NCBI GenBank assembly: GCA_040904025.1
Contig: JBBDUG010000002.1
Coordinates: forward strand, 1-12,218
Length of the DNA stretch: 12,218 nt
Origin: JBBDUG01 sp040904025
GTDB taxonomy: Bacteria; Patescibacteriota; Minisyncoccia; Phycocordibacterales; SW-6-46-9
Direction: 5' to 3'
In this document: positions 5,432 through 11,809 of the stretch, one piece after another
Numbering within the stretch: the stretch's first letter is position 1
How the letters are laid out: each line of letters starts with the position of its first letter
Position numbers and translations under genes: made by a program
The notes under the pieces: generated by a model
Told to the model about the DNA's origin: nothing
The model's database searches: none
The model's input: only the letters and a program-made list of their open reading frames with translations

Positions 5432-6547
5432 ATGCCAAAGAAAACATACATGGTTGCCTTAATGGTTCTTGTCCTCATCCTCCTTATCATCTTCATTCCA
5501 AGAGGCGAAGAAGATCAAAGCGAAGTTGAAGAGAAAGAAGTGGTAGAGGAGACTGCTTCAGATATCGAAATTGGTGAATATAGTGTGGTCGCAGAAGACT
5601 TGGATATTCCCTGGGACATTTCGTTTCTACCCGATGGGTCATTTTTGGTCACAGAGCGTACAGGATCACTTATCCGTATCGATGGGGAAGAGAGGATTGA
5701 AATATCAGTAGGAGCGGCAACGCGTGGTGAAGGAGGGCTTTTAGGTATGACACTGCATCCTGATTTTGAGGAGAATGGATATATCTATCTCTACACCACC
5801 GAAGAGGTAGAGAGTGGACTTATCAATCGTGTTGTTCGGTATGTCTTTGATATGGATATGAATTCACTTTCAGAAGACCGTGTAATTATTGATGGTATTC
5901 CAGGAGCTCCATACCATGATGGTGGGCGTATATTGTTTGGGCCAGACAACCTGTTATACATCACAACAGGTGATGCAACTGATGAAAATCTAGCACAAGA
6001 AAAAGATTCACTTGCTGGAAAGATCTTGCGTCTACACGATGATGGTTCAATTCCATCTGATAATCCGTTTGGGACAGCGGTGTATTCATATGGACATCGG
6101 AATCCGCAGGGACTTGCATGGGATAGTGAGGGGAATCTATGGTCGACAGAACATGGGCGATCCGGTATTCGCTCAGGATATGATGAGCTTAATCTTATAA
6201 TCCCCGGCGGAAACTACGGATGGCCAATTATTCAAGGGCCAGAGGAGCGTGAGGGGATGATAACTCCTGTATTGCAGTCTGGTGCTGATACCACCTGGGC
6301 TCCTGCAAGCCTTGTATTTATGGATGGGACATTATTTTGGGGTGGTTTGCGCGGGAGTGCCCTCTACTCTGTACGAGTCACTGGAGAGTCTGTTGAAGAC
6401 TTCCGGACATATTTTGATGGTGAAGTGGGGCGGATACGCACTGTGGTAGAGTCACCTAACTCTTCTCTGTATATGACAACAAGCAATACAGATGGGCGGG
6501 GGAATCCGCGTGAGGGGGATGATAAGATTCTAGAAGTACCATTCTAG
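5432..6547 (+). CDS. Membrane-anchored PQQ-type sugar dehydrogenase (glucose/sorbosone dehydrogenase family)
   Basis: The 371-residue protein begins with one membrane helix (about 6-23) and an acidic linker, then a six-bladed propeller from about residue 50. Family landmarks are LDIPWDISFLPDG, GEGGLLGMTLHPDF (99-112), HDGGRILFGPDNLLYITTGD (162-181) with His162 as the likely catalytic base, GHRNPQGLAWD (221-231), STEHG (238-242), and DELNLIIPGGNYGWP (251-264), a Ca/PQQ-binding loop. Relatives (YliI-type aldose dehydrogenase, soluble glucose dehydrogenase) oxidise sugars at C1 using PQQ and pass electrons on. The protein would act outside the membrane. No pqq synthesis genes are in the window, and such small genomes are thought to lack them, so cofactor would be imported, or the fold has another role. 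mltG follows after 4 bp. Confidence 0.88.
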   Translation: MPKKTYMVALMVLVLILLIIFIPRGEEDQSEVEEKEVVEETASDIEIGEYSVVAEDLDIPWDISFLPDGSFLVTERTGSLIRIDGEERIEISVGAATRGEGGLLGMTLHPDFEENGYIYLYTTEEVESGLINRVVRYVFDMDMNSLSEDRVIIDGIPGAPYHDGGRILFGPDNLLYITTGDATDENLAQEKDSLAGKILRLHDDGSIPSDNPFGTAVYSYGHRNPQGLAWDSEGNLWSTEHGRSGIRSGYDELNLIIPGGNYGWPIIQGPEEREGMITPVLQSGADTTWAPASLVFMDGTLFWGGLRGSALYSVRVTGESVEDFRTYFDGEVGRIRTVVESPNSSLYMTTSNTDGRGNPREGDDKILEVPF

Positions 6548-6551
6548 GTAT

Positions 6552-7610
6552 ATGAATATTGCGTACTCAAAAACAATTCTTTTCACACTTGTCGCTGTCA
6601 TTGCAATCGGGGTTCTTGTCTTCTTTCTTCGTGCTCCATTTCAGGCGCCTGAAGAGGTGCCGGAGAATATAGAGCAAGAAGTTGTTGAAGAGCCAGTGGA
6701 AGTTTCTACCCCGGAGGTGGTTGTGGAGGAAGAGGAAGTCGTATTCGAGCGCTTTATCATACCGCTCAGTGCGTCGTTTTTTGATATAGCAGACAAACTT
6801 AAAGAAGAGGGTTGGATCAAAAGTGCTCTTGCGTTTCGTATCGCTCATATATCAAAAGGTGGTGGTGATATACAACCGGGAGCATATAAATTAGCTCGGA
6901 CAATGAGTGCATTTGATCTTGCCGGTGTATTGAGGGGCGAGCCGTATATGAGATGGGTTGTTATACCGGAAGGACTACGCAAAGAAGAAGTGGGTGAAAT
7001 GCTTGGGAGTGCACTCGGATGGTCTGTTGCTGAGAGAGAAGAGTGGAAGAGTGTGTATGGTAGTGATGAAGAGTATATAGAGGGAGTCTATTTCCCCGAT
7101 ACATACCTCATTCCTCTGAGTGAAAGCCCTACTGAAGTAGCGGAGCGTATGACCGCACGATTTAACGAGCGTTTTGCACCATACCTCTCTCGCTTTACCC
7201 AGCAAAACATACGATGGACGACTGGATTAACCCTTGCTTCTCTTGTGCAGCGTGAAGCTGCGGGGAGAGAAGATATGTTATTAATTGCTGGAATTTTGTG
7301 GAATCGGCTTGAGAATAATATGCATTTGAATGTTGATGCAACACTGCAGTATATGCGGGGGAATGAGGGAGATGGATGGTGGGTACCAATCGATGTGGAG
7401 ATAAAGTCAGTTGATTCACCGTTTAATACGTATTTATATCGTGGGCTTCCACCTCATCCGATTGCATCTCCGGGGGTAGATGCAATAGAGGCTGTTCTGT
7501 CTCCTGAAGAGACAGATTGTCTCTATTACCTGCATTCTGAAGGAGAGATATACTGTTCACAGACATATGAGGAGCATCAGGAGCGGATTGAAGAGGTGTT
7601 TGGGGAGTGA
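6552..7610 (+). CDS. mltG: Endolytic murein transglycosylase MltG (YceG-like)
   Basis: The 352-residue protein has one N-terminal helix (about 8-26), a long Glu/Val-rich linker (about 33-65), a LysM-like segment ending in QPGAYKLARTMSAFDLAGVLRG (108-129), and the YceG catalytic domain. Visible motifs: VIPEGLRKEEV (138-147), EGVYFPDTY (177-185), LASLVQREAA (228-237) with Glu235 as the catalytic acid, NRL (251-253), LNVDATLQY (259-267) and GLPPHPIASPG (298-308). MltG cuts nascent glycan strands inside the chain and sets their length, on the outer face of the membrane. The common LQSDPTVxY is LNVDATLQY here. It starts 4 bp after the dehydrogenase stop, without a clear Shine-Dalgarno site, and is probably co-transcribed. 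Its TGA lies 1 bp from the stop of the opposing transporter gene, with no terminator between. Confidence 0.95.
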   Translation: MNIAYSKTILFTLVAVIAIGVLVFFLRAPFQAPEEVPENIEQEVVEEPVEVSTPEVVVEEEEVVFERFIIPLSASFFDIADKLKEEGWIKSALAFRIAHISKGGGDIQPGAYKLARTMSAFDLAGVLRGEPYMRWVVIPEGLRKEEVGEMLGSALGWSVAEREEWKSVYGSDEEYIEGVYFPDTYLIPLSESPTEVAERMTARFNERFAPYLSRFTQQNIRWTTGLTLASLVQREAAGREDMLLIAGILWNRLENNMHLNVDATLQYMRGNEGDGWWVPIDVEIKSVDSPFNTYLYRGLPPHPIASPGVDAIEAVLSPEETDCLYYLHSEGEIYCSQTYEEHQERIEEVFGE

Positions 7611-7611
7611 T

Positions 7612-8451
7612 CTATATTACGAGGAGAATGATCCCTGCGGTTATAAGGAGATACGATACAAGTTTTGTGACAAAGTGTTTTTCTTTGAAGTAGTAGTGAC
7701 CAGAGAGCACTGAAGCGAGAATAGAGAATGACCTCTTTGCTGTTATCAAAAGAGAGGCAGGTGCAAATACGAGTGCAAAACTAAAGAAGATACTTGATAT
7801 ACCTCGAGTGAATGACTGTGCAAAGAAAATCTTTTGTGTGAGAAAACGTAGTGGGTTCTCTTTCTTTATATAATATGCACTAAAGAAGAAACAGAGCATA
7901 AGGATTGAAAATGTAATACCTTGCTCGGCCTCAACTGAGTTGAAATGGGTAATGTTGTATTTGTAGAGTGAGATTGTGGCAACTGCAATAATAGCGGTAA
8001 GGAGGGTGAGAAGTGCTCCTTTCTTCTTTATTCCGTGATTTATGAATAGAAAAATAAAGGAAAGGACGATAAGACTTATACCGATGACCTGTAATGTTGA
8101 GATTTCATATCCAAGGAAGATATCTACAACAAGGAGCAGGGGGATTGTCCAGATGCGTAGGAATCCAAATGTGCTTCTGTCAGCATGCACGACAGCATGT
8201 ACAGCTATATACATGAGAATAATCTCGAGTATAAGACGTGCACCAAATGTTGGCAGAGAAGCGAAAGAGAAGACAAATGAGTCGCGTATTATAAAGCCGA
8301 GAACAAAGAATATTATGGTTCCCCAGAAAAATCCCAGAAATCCCATTGTGTATACACTTTCTTTCTTTTGCTCCACCTCGTATTTTCCAATTGAGGTCGA
8401 GAGTTCTCTAAAGGCATTTCCGAATGCCGTAAGTATTAAGCCAGCTAACAT
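7612..8451 (-). CDS. EamA/DMT-family transporter
   Basis: The 279-residue protein is almost wholly hydrophobic with about ten helices, the layout of drug/metabolite transporters made of two EamA repeats. The first half ends near residue 138 at FLFINHGIKKKG. The second starts with LLTLLTAIIAVATISLYKYN and ends with the typical FSILASVLSGHYYFKEKHFVTKLVSYLLITAGIILLVI, which matches the usual end of the second EamA repeat. Substrate unknown. Start at 8451 has AGGA about 7 nt upstream on the minus strand. It diverges from rpmJ across 107 bp and meets mltG tail to tail with 1 bp between stops, so each gene's transcript may run into the other. Confidence 0.82.
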   Translation of the reverse strand: MLAGLILTAFGNAFRELSTSIGKYEVEQKKESVYTMGFLGFFWGTIIFFVLGFIIRDSFVFSFASLPTFGARLILEIILMYIAVHAVVHADRSTFGFLRIWTIPLLLVVDIFLGYEISTLQVIGISLIVLSFIFLFINHGIKKKGALLTLLTAIIAVATISLYKYNITHFNSVEAEQGITFSILMLCFFFSAYYIKKENPLRFLTQKIFFAQSFTRGISSIFFSFALVFAPASLLITAKRSFSILASVLSGHYYFKEKHFVTKLVSYLLITAGIILLVI

Positions 8452-8482
8452 TAAATCCTATGACTAGTGGTTGGTAATAGAA

Positions 8483-8495
8483 GATATGACATATC
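8483..8495. promoter_or_regulatory. 13-bp perfect palindrome between divergent genes
   Basis: GATATG-A-CATATC lies 32 bp upstream of the transporter start and 11 bp before the rpmJ -35 box. It could be an operator or part of the minus-strand promoter. Chance occurrence is possible in AT-rich DNA. Confidence 0.25.
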
Positions 8496-8505
8496 CTGTG
8501 AATTG

Positions 8506-8534
8506 TTGAAATAAAAGTACATATACGCTATAGT
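8506..8534 (+). promoter_or_regulatory. Promoter of rpmJ
   Basis: TTGAAA (8506-8511), exactly 17 bp, TATAGT (8529-8534): a near-consensus sigma-70-type promoter. Predicted start near 8541 gives an 18-nt leader before the ATG at 8559. Confidence 0.75.
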
Positions 8535-8558
8535 GCACCCATCTTAACGACAAATATC

Positions 8559-8672
8559 ATGAAAGTGAAGTCATCAGTAAAAAAGCGTTGCCCACAGTGC
8601 AAGAAGGTGCGGAGAAAAGGACGCGTATATGTTATCTGCCAGAATCCGCGGCATAAGCAGCGGCAGGGGTAG
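8559..8672 (+). CDS. rpmJ: 50S ribosomal protein L36 (bL36)
   Basis: A 37-residue protein beginning MKVKSSVKKRCPQCKKV and ending NPRHKQRQG, an almost perfect fit to bL36 in length and sequence. The zinc ligands are present: Cys11, Cys14, Cys27 and His32 (CxxC...CxxxxH), so this is the zinc-binding form. It binds 23S rRNA in the large subunit. Unlike the usual place among infA, rpsM, rpsK and rpoA, here it stands alone, with its own promoter (8506-8534) and terminator (8686-8709). No clear Shine-Dalgarno site precedes the ATG. Confidence 0.97.
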   Translation: MKVKSSVKKRCPQCKKVRRKGRVYVICQNPRHKQRQG

Positions 8673-8685
8673 ATATTAGATTATC

Positions 8686-8709
8686 GAGACCGCTTCTCGG
8701 CGGTTTTTT
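8686..8709 (+). terminator. Intrinsic terminator of rpmJ
   Basis: ACCGC (8689-8693) pairs with GCGGT (8700-8704) over a 6-nt loop, followed by a T-run to 8709. An alternative CGAGA/TCTCG stem overlaps it. The end of the T-run runs directly into the uppP extended -10 box. Confidence 0.85.
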
Positions 8710-8717
8710 GTTATACT
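8709..8717 (+). promoter_or_regulatory. Extended -10 (TGtTATACT) of uppP, leaderless start
   Basis: TG-T-TATACT ends 6 nt before the ATG at 8724, so the transcript should begin at the start codon. The -35 position falls in the terminator stem and has no match, consistent with an extended -10 promoter. Confidence 0.6.
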
Positions 8718-8723
8718 TATCTC

Positions 8724-9518
8724 ATGCTTGAAGCAATCGTATTAGGCGCAATACAGGGTATAGTTGAATGGCTTCCACTCTCTTCAGAGGGTATGACTGT
8801 GCTTGCACAGATACACCTCTTTGGTGCTTCTGATCTTTCAAGGGCGGTTAGTCTGTCTTTATTCCTGCATCTCGGAACACTCCTTGCAGCAGTTGTTTAT
8901 TTCCGGAGAGATATTATTCGACTGGCACGGAGTCTCTTTCATTGGAAAGAGGTGGATGAAAGTACAAAGGCGTTTGTTGTATTTCTCGTTATCGTTACCA
9001 TCATCAGCGGGGTATTTGGTTTTGCACTTTTGTTGTCACTTGAATATGCAGAGGCCGTTCTCACGCTTTCTGCTCGTGGTCTAACTCTTCTTATCGCACT
9101 TGCATTGCTTGCCACTTCAATTCTCCTTTGGACACGAAGAGAGGGATTTGAGAAGCGGAAGGAGAAAGATCTCTCCTTCCTCCACTCTCTTCTTGTGGGG
9201 GTAGGGCAGGGACTCTCTGTTATTCCCGGCCTATCTCGATCCGGAACCACTATCTCTATTCTGCTTTTGAGCAGAATAGAGGAGAGAGATGCTTTGCGCA
9301 TCTCCTTCATTGCCTCGATCCCACTTGTATTTGCTGGTGCGATCTATCTTGCTATCGATGGAGTTGTAGTTGGAGTGGAGGTCATCGTGGGGCTGATAGT
9401 GGCATTTGTGGTTGGATTGGGAACTATCAAATTACTTATGAAAATAGCAAAACGGATCGACTTTGCCGCATTTGTTTTTGTATTCTCGATCCTCATGTTT
9501 ATCGCTCTCTTTATTTAA
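8724..9518 (+). CDS. uppP: Undecaprenyl-diphosphatase UppP (BacA family)
   Basis: The 264-residue polytopic membrane protein starts MLEAIVLGAIQGIVEWLPLSSEG. The family's (E/Q)xxxE motif is Q11-x3-E15, and the second motif is PGLSRSGTT, intact. It removes a phosphate from undecaprenyl diphosphate, recycling the lipid carrier for peptidoglycan and surface glycans; loss sensitises cells to bacitracin. The usual SSSGH loop reads SSEGM here, so the conserved His after the first motif is Met24, and Ser22 is Glu. Related variants with SSEG may exist in archaeal and CPR members, but I cannot check this. The ending KRIDFAAFVFVFSILMFIALFI is typical. Its TAA shares the TTAA at 9515-9518 with the stop of the opposing phosphatase gene. 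Confidence 0.93.
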   Translation: MLEAIVLGAIQGIVEWLPLSSEGMTVLAQIHLFGASDLSRAVSLSLFLHLGTLLAAVVYFRRDIIRLARSLFHWKEVDESTKAFVVFLVIVTIISGVFGFALLLSLEYAEAVLTLSARGLTLLIALALLATSILLWTRREGFEKRKEKDLSFLHSLLVGVGQGLSVIPGLSRSGTTISILLLSRIEERDALRISFIASIPLVFAGAIYLAIDGVVVGVEVIVGLIVAFVVGLGTIKLLMKIAKRIDFAAFVFVFSILMFIALFI

Positions 9519-10048
9519 ACTTCAAAAGGATGAACACATACGTTTGAGACGTCCGTGGCTTCTTGTTTATATATCTGGTAGAGCATTCGAATTATATGCG
9601 CGTGTGTGATGACAAGTATTGCTGGGTCAGCACTGTGTTTTTCGTGTACATAATTAAGAAACTTTGTGACTCTCTGTGCAACCTCCTCTGAAGATTCTCC
9701 GCCAAAAGGGGTAAAATCATAGGGGATTTCTTCAGGATTTTTAAGTCCCGCCTTCTTTGCCATTTCAGTGTATGTGGCGCCAGAGAGACTACCAACATCC
9801 CGTTCTTTGAGTCCATCTCTTATGGTAATAGGTAGGTCAAGCGCTTTAGAAAGAATCTCAGCTGTTTGGAGTGCTCTTGTGAGCGGAGATGAGTATAGTG
9901 CCGTCGGTTCTTCTTTTCGTATGCGTTCCACTTGTTCCTCCGCTTCTCGGCGACCCTCTTCAGTGAGCGGGGAATCAATGCGCGAGCCCATGACCCGCCT
10001 TTTTTTATTATGTATCGTCTCTCCATGTCTAACTGCAATGATCTTCAT
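9515..10048 (-). CDS. Histidine phosphatase family protein (phosphoglycerate mutase-like)
   Basis: The 177-residue cytosolic protein opens with the catalytic RHG motif (AVRHGET, His8). The remaining pocket is present: Arg58 in SSPLTRALQTAEI, Glu82 in LKERDVGSLSG as the likely proton donor, and His149 in VITHAHIIRML. It is a complete branch-1 acid phosphatase/mutase fold of the usual size (GpmB/CobC-like). Substrate cannot be read from sequence; broad phosphomonoesterase activity is the safest call. Its ATG shares one base with the TAA of the alpha/beta hydrolase upstream (TAATG on the minus strand), so the two form an operon. Tail-to-tail overlap of 4 bp with uppP. Confidence 0.9.
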   Translation of the reverse strand: MKIIAVRHGETIHNKKRRVMGSRIDSPLTEEGRREAEEQVERIRKEEPTALYSSPLTRALQTAEILSKALDLPITIRDGLKERDVGSLSGATYTEMAKKAGLKNPEEIPYDFTPFGGESSEEVAQRVTKFLNYVHEKHSADPAILVITHAHIIRMLYQIYKQEATDVSNVCVHPFEV

Positions 10049-10899
10049 TATTCAAATACATCAAAAGAATCCACATCGATGTTAGAGAAATCCGCTTCAA
10101 ACTGGATGGAGAGCCATTCATCTATAGCTGCAGCACCAGTTTTCCAGTTTTCACCCATAAGGATACCTGGGTGTGACGCACCAGGTACCTCAACTACATC
10201 CTTTTTATAATGTTCTGCCATTGGACGTACGGTTTCAATACCGATTCCAAAAGGAACGCTTTCCCCCAACTTACCCCCGATGAAGAGGGCAGACTTCGGA
10301 AGCTTGGATCTTGGAACAGATATGCCGGCCTTTCGCTCGCTTCGCGCAATACCCGATTCAGTTCCAAGCATATCTTTCAGGCTCATTATCTGCTCCTTTG
10401 TTAGATCTGGGAACGTCTCCATTGCTTTCTTGGGGTCTTTAGGCATCCCTGCATCCTGAGGAGTGTATTCCTCCTTATACTCCTTTTTCATTGTCTCCTC
10501 CATGACTTCTTTGGGTGAACTTGGGTTGATTGCAATTACAGCGGCTGGATCATAGTCACGGCTGTACATCAGTGCAACAAGTCCGCCCATGCTGTGCCCG
10601 ATAATTACTGAGGATCCAAGAAGGGCTTCTTCAACGACGTTGTGTACATCTGCAACATAATCTTCCATCGTTGCTCCCGCGACCTTTCCTCCGGATTTTC
10701 CATGGCCGCGTAAATCAAGTGCATATACCTCCCAACCATTTTCTGCGAAGTATGTTGCATATTTCTTCCACATCCATGCTCCTCCCCAGGATCCATGTAT
10801 GAGTACAAGGGGAAGAAGATGTTCCCGCACTTGTGGTTTGTATCGAATTACATGTATTGGTAATGACCCATATGTTTTTTCTGTTTTTTCTATGCTCAT
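10048..10899 (-). CDS. Alpha/beta hydrolase
   Basis: The 283-residue cytosolic hydrolase shows the fold's landmarks: oxyanion segment LVLIHGSWGGAWMW (31-44), LDLRGHGKSGG (61-71), nucleophile elbow GHSMGG with Ser103, and catalytic His243 in VPGASHPGIL. The acid normally found as GxxDxxxP after strand 6 appears as GGKLGESVP, so Glu213 may replace Asp. A lid region of about 60 residues (130-190) is Lys/Glu/Met-rich. Esterase, lipase and related activities are all possible. There is no signal peptide. It heads a two-gene minus-strand operon with the histidine phosphatase. A -10 box ends 6 nt upstream of its ATG. Confidence 0.9.
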   Translation of the reverse strand: MSIEKTEKTYGSLPIHVIRYKPQVREHLLPLVLIHGSWGGAWMWKKYATYFAENGWEVYALDLRGHGKSGGKVAGATMEDYVADVHNVVEEALLGSSVIIGHSMGGLVALMYSRDYDPAAVIAINPSSPKEVMEETMKKEYKEEYTPQDAGMPKDPKKAMETFPDLTKEQIMSLKDMLGTESGIARSERKAGISVPRSKLPKSALFIGGKLGESVPFGIGIETVRPMAEHYKKDVVEVPGASHPGILMGENWKTGAAAIDEWLSIQFEADFSNIDVDSFDVFE

Positions 10900-10905
10900 A
10901 TATCC

Positions 10906-10914
10906 AGTGTATCA
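10906..10914 (-). promoter_or_regulatory. Extended -10 (TGaTACACT) of the hydrolase operon
   Basis: On the minus strand TG-A-TACACT ends 6 nt before the ATG at 10899, the same spacing as at uppP and hicB. Predicts a leaderless mRNA. Confidence 0.5.
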
Positions 10915-10961
10915 GATTTATTACATGAATTCAGAGGCATGATTGCTCAAGGGAAGATATT

Positions 10962-11000
10962 AAAAAAGCACCAGCGGTGTATACCGCCGGTGCTCTTTTT
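10962..11000. terminator. Bidirectional intrinsic terminator
   Basis: AGCACC (10967-10972) and GCGGT (10974-10978) pair with ACCGC (10983-10987) and GGTGCT (10989-10994), with an A/C mismatch and a GTAT loop. Six A lie before and CTTTTTT after, so it works on both strands. In use it should end the minus-strand doxX transcript arriving from the right, before the hydrolase promoter. Confidence 0.9.
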
Positions 11001-11005
11001 TCTTT

Positions 11006-11215
11006 CTCTACCTTAGAGAGAAAGTGGCCATGGGAGCGGAATGTAGAGGAGTGCGAGTGANNNNNNNNNNNNNNNNNNNNNNNNNNNNNNNNNNNNNNNN
11101 NNNNNNNNNNNNNNNNNNNNNNNNNNNNNNNNNNNNNNNNNNNNNNNNNNNNNNNNNNNNCTCTACCTTAGAGAGAAAGTGGCCATGGGAGCGGAATGTA
11201 GAGGAGTGCGAGTGA
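11006..11215. repeat. Exact 55-bp duplication flanking the N gap (11006-11060 and 11161-11215)
   Basis: The two 55-mers on either side of the 100 N are identical and both carry the end of the doxX gene with its stop. This is what two contigs sharing a 55-base end look like after scaffolding. If they are merged, doxX runs straight to the terminator at 10962-11000. Confidence 0.95.
11061..11160. other. Assembly gap of exactly 100 N
   Basis: A 100-N run of conventional placeholder length. Given the identical flanks, the true gap is probably negative, meaning an overlap. Confidence 0.98.
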
Positions 11216-11548
11216 TGCTCCGATGAGTGCTGCGTTCTTCATGAACTCTATCATCTGACCCTGCCTCTGATCCTCTGGTGCTGACCAGAAGTTGTGGATG
11301 AGAAAGCTTGTTGGCAGAAGAAAGAGGATTATGAGGATAAGTCCAATGCGTGGAAGAAATCCAAATCCAACTGAGAGTCCTCCAAGAACAAGCATGAGTC
11401 CGGTGAGGGGAACAAAGAAATTTGCACCCTTTATACCTTTCGATTGTGCATATCCAACAGTTTCCTTGTGTCCTGTGAAGTGGTTGACTCCAAATATAAT
11501 GAAGATGAGTCCAAAGATTATGCGTCCGATGAGAAATACTATGTCCAT
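11168..11548 (-). CDS. DoxX family membrane protein, copy 1
   Basis: The 126-residue protein has four helices (about 3-21, 45-62, 66-84, 105-120), the DoxX layout. It begins MDIVFLIGRIIFGLIFIIFG followed by VNHF, the conserved first-helix motif, and ends LPWPLSL. DoxX proteins lie in the membrane and have been linked to quinone-related redox reactions and to stress complexes; the exact role here is unknown. By eye about 80 of 126 residues match copy 2, so the two arose by duplication. Its 3' end overlaps the duplicated bases beside the N gap; the copy at 11168 keeps the intact frame. No clear Shine-Dalgarno site; the upstream AT-rich DNA (11549-11659) has several weak promoter-like hexamers and no gene that I can see. 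Confidence 0.85.
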   Translation of the reverse strand: MDIVFLIGRIIFGLIFIIFGVNHFTGHKETVGYAQSKGIKGANFFVPLTGLMLVLGGLSVGFGFLPRIGLILIILFLLPTSFLIHNFWSAPEDQRQGQMIEFMKNAALIGASLALLYIPLPWPLSL

Positions 11549-11659
11549 ACTGATATTCTTAACCGTTAATACATTCTCAAACTAATACTCTAAACACCAT
11601 TCTGCAAGTATTCTTTCTTGCCGAATTTATATACAGATACCAGTTAAGGGGTTAGACCG

Positions 11660-11806
11660 CTATGATTCTCTCTGTTCTATCTTCTGTATGATGTAGTCTG
11701 CATACCATTCAGCCCAGTCAGGATCAGGTTTTCCAATTTCTTTCTCATGTTGCTTATGTGCCTTTTCTGCAGCACGTAGGAGTTGTGTGAGTTCTTCCTT
11801 TTCCAT
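11660..11806 (-). CDS. 48-residue conserved-looking small protein (DWxEWYxxYI motif)
   Basis: ATG at 11806 to TAG at 11660-11662. The peptide starts MEKEELTQLLRAAEKAHKQH and then has a helix-breaking GKPDPDW before WAEWYADYIIQKI. It is soluble, charged, and likely two helices. The segment DPDWAEWYADYI matches, from memory, a pattern (xxWPxWYAxYI) seen in small uncharacterised bacterial proteins and at the ends of some larger ones. It starts 3 bp after the stop of doxX copy 2, so it belongs to that operon. Codon use matches the neighbours. Function unknown. Confidence 0.75.
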   Translation of the reverse strand: MEKEELTQLLRAAEKAHKQHEKEIGKPDPDWAEWYADYIIQKIEQRES

Positions 11807-11809
11807 AAC

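Noticed and set aside
8042..8467. 141-codon plus-strand frame opposite the transporter
   Set aside because: It is basic, low in hydrophobic pattern, and antisense to a gene with clear membrane helices and a family-like ending.
11024..11215. Plus-strand open frame running through the N gap
   Set aside because: Its middle is unknown bases and both ends are the same duplicated 55-mer, antisense to the doxX end.
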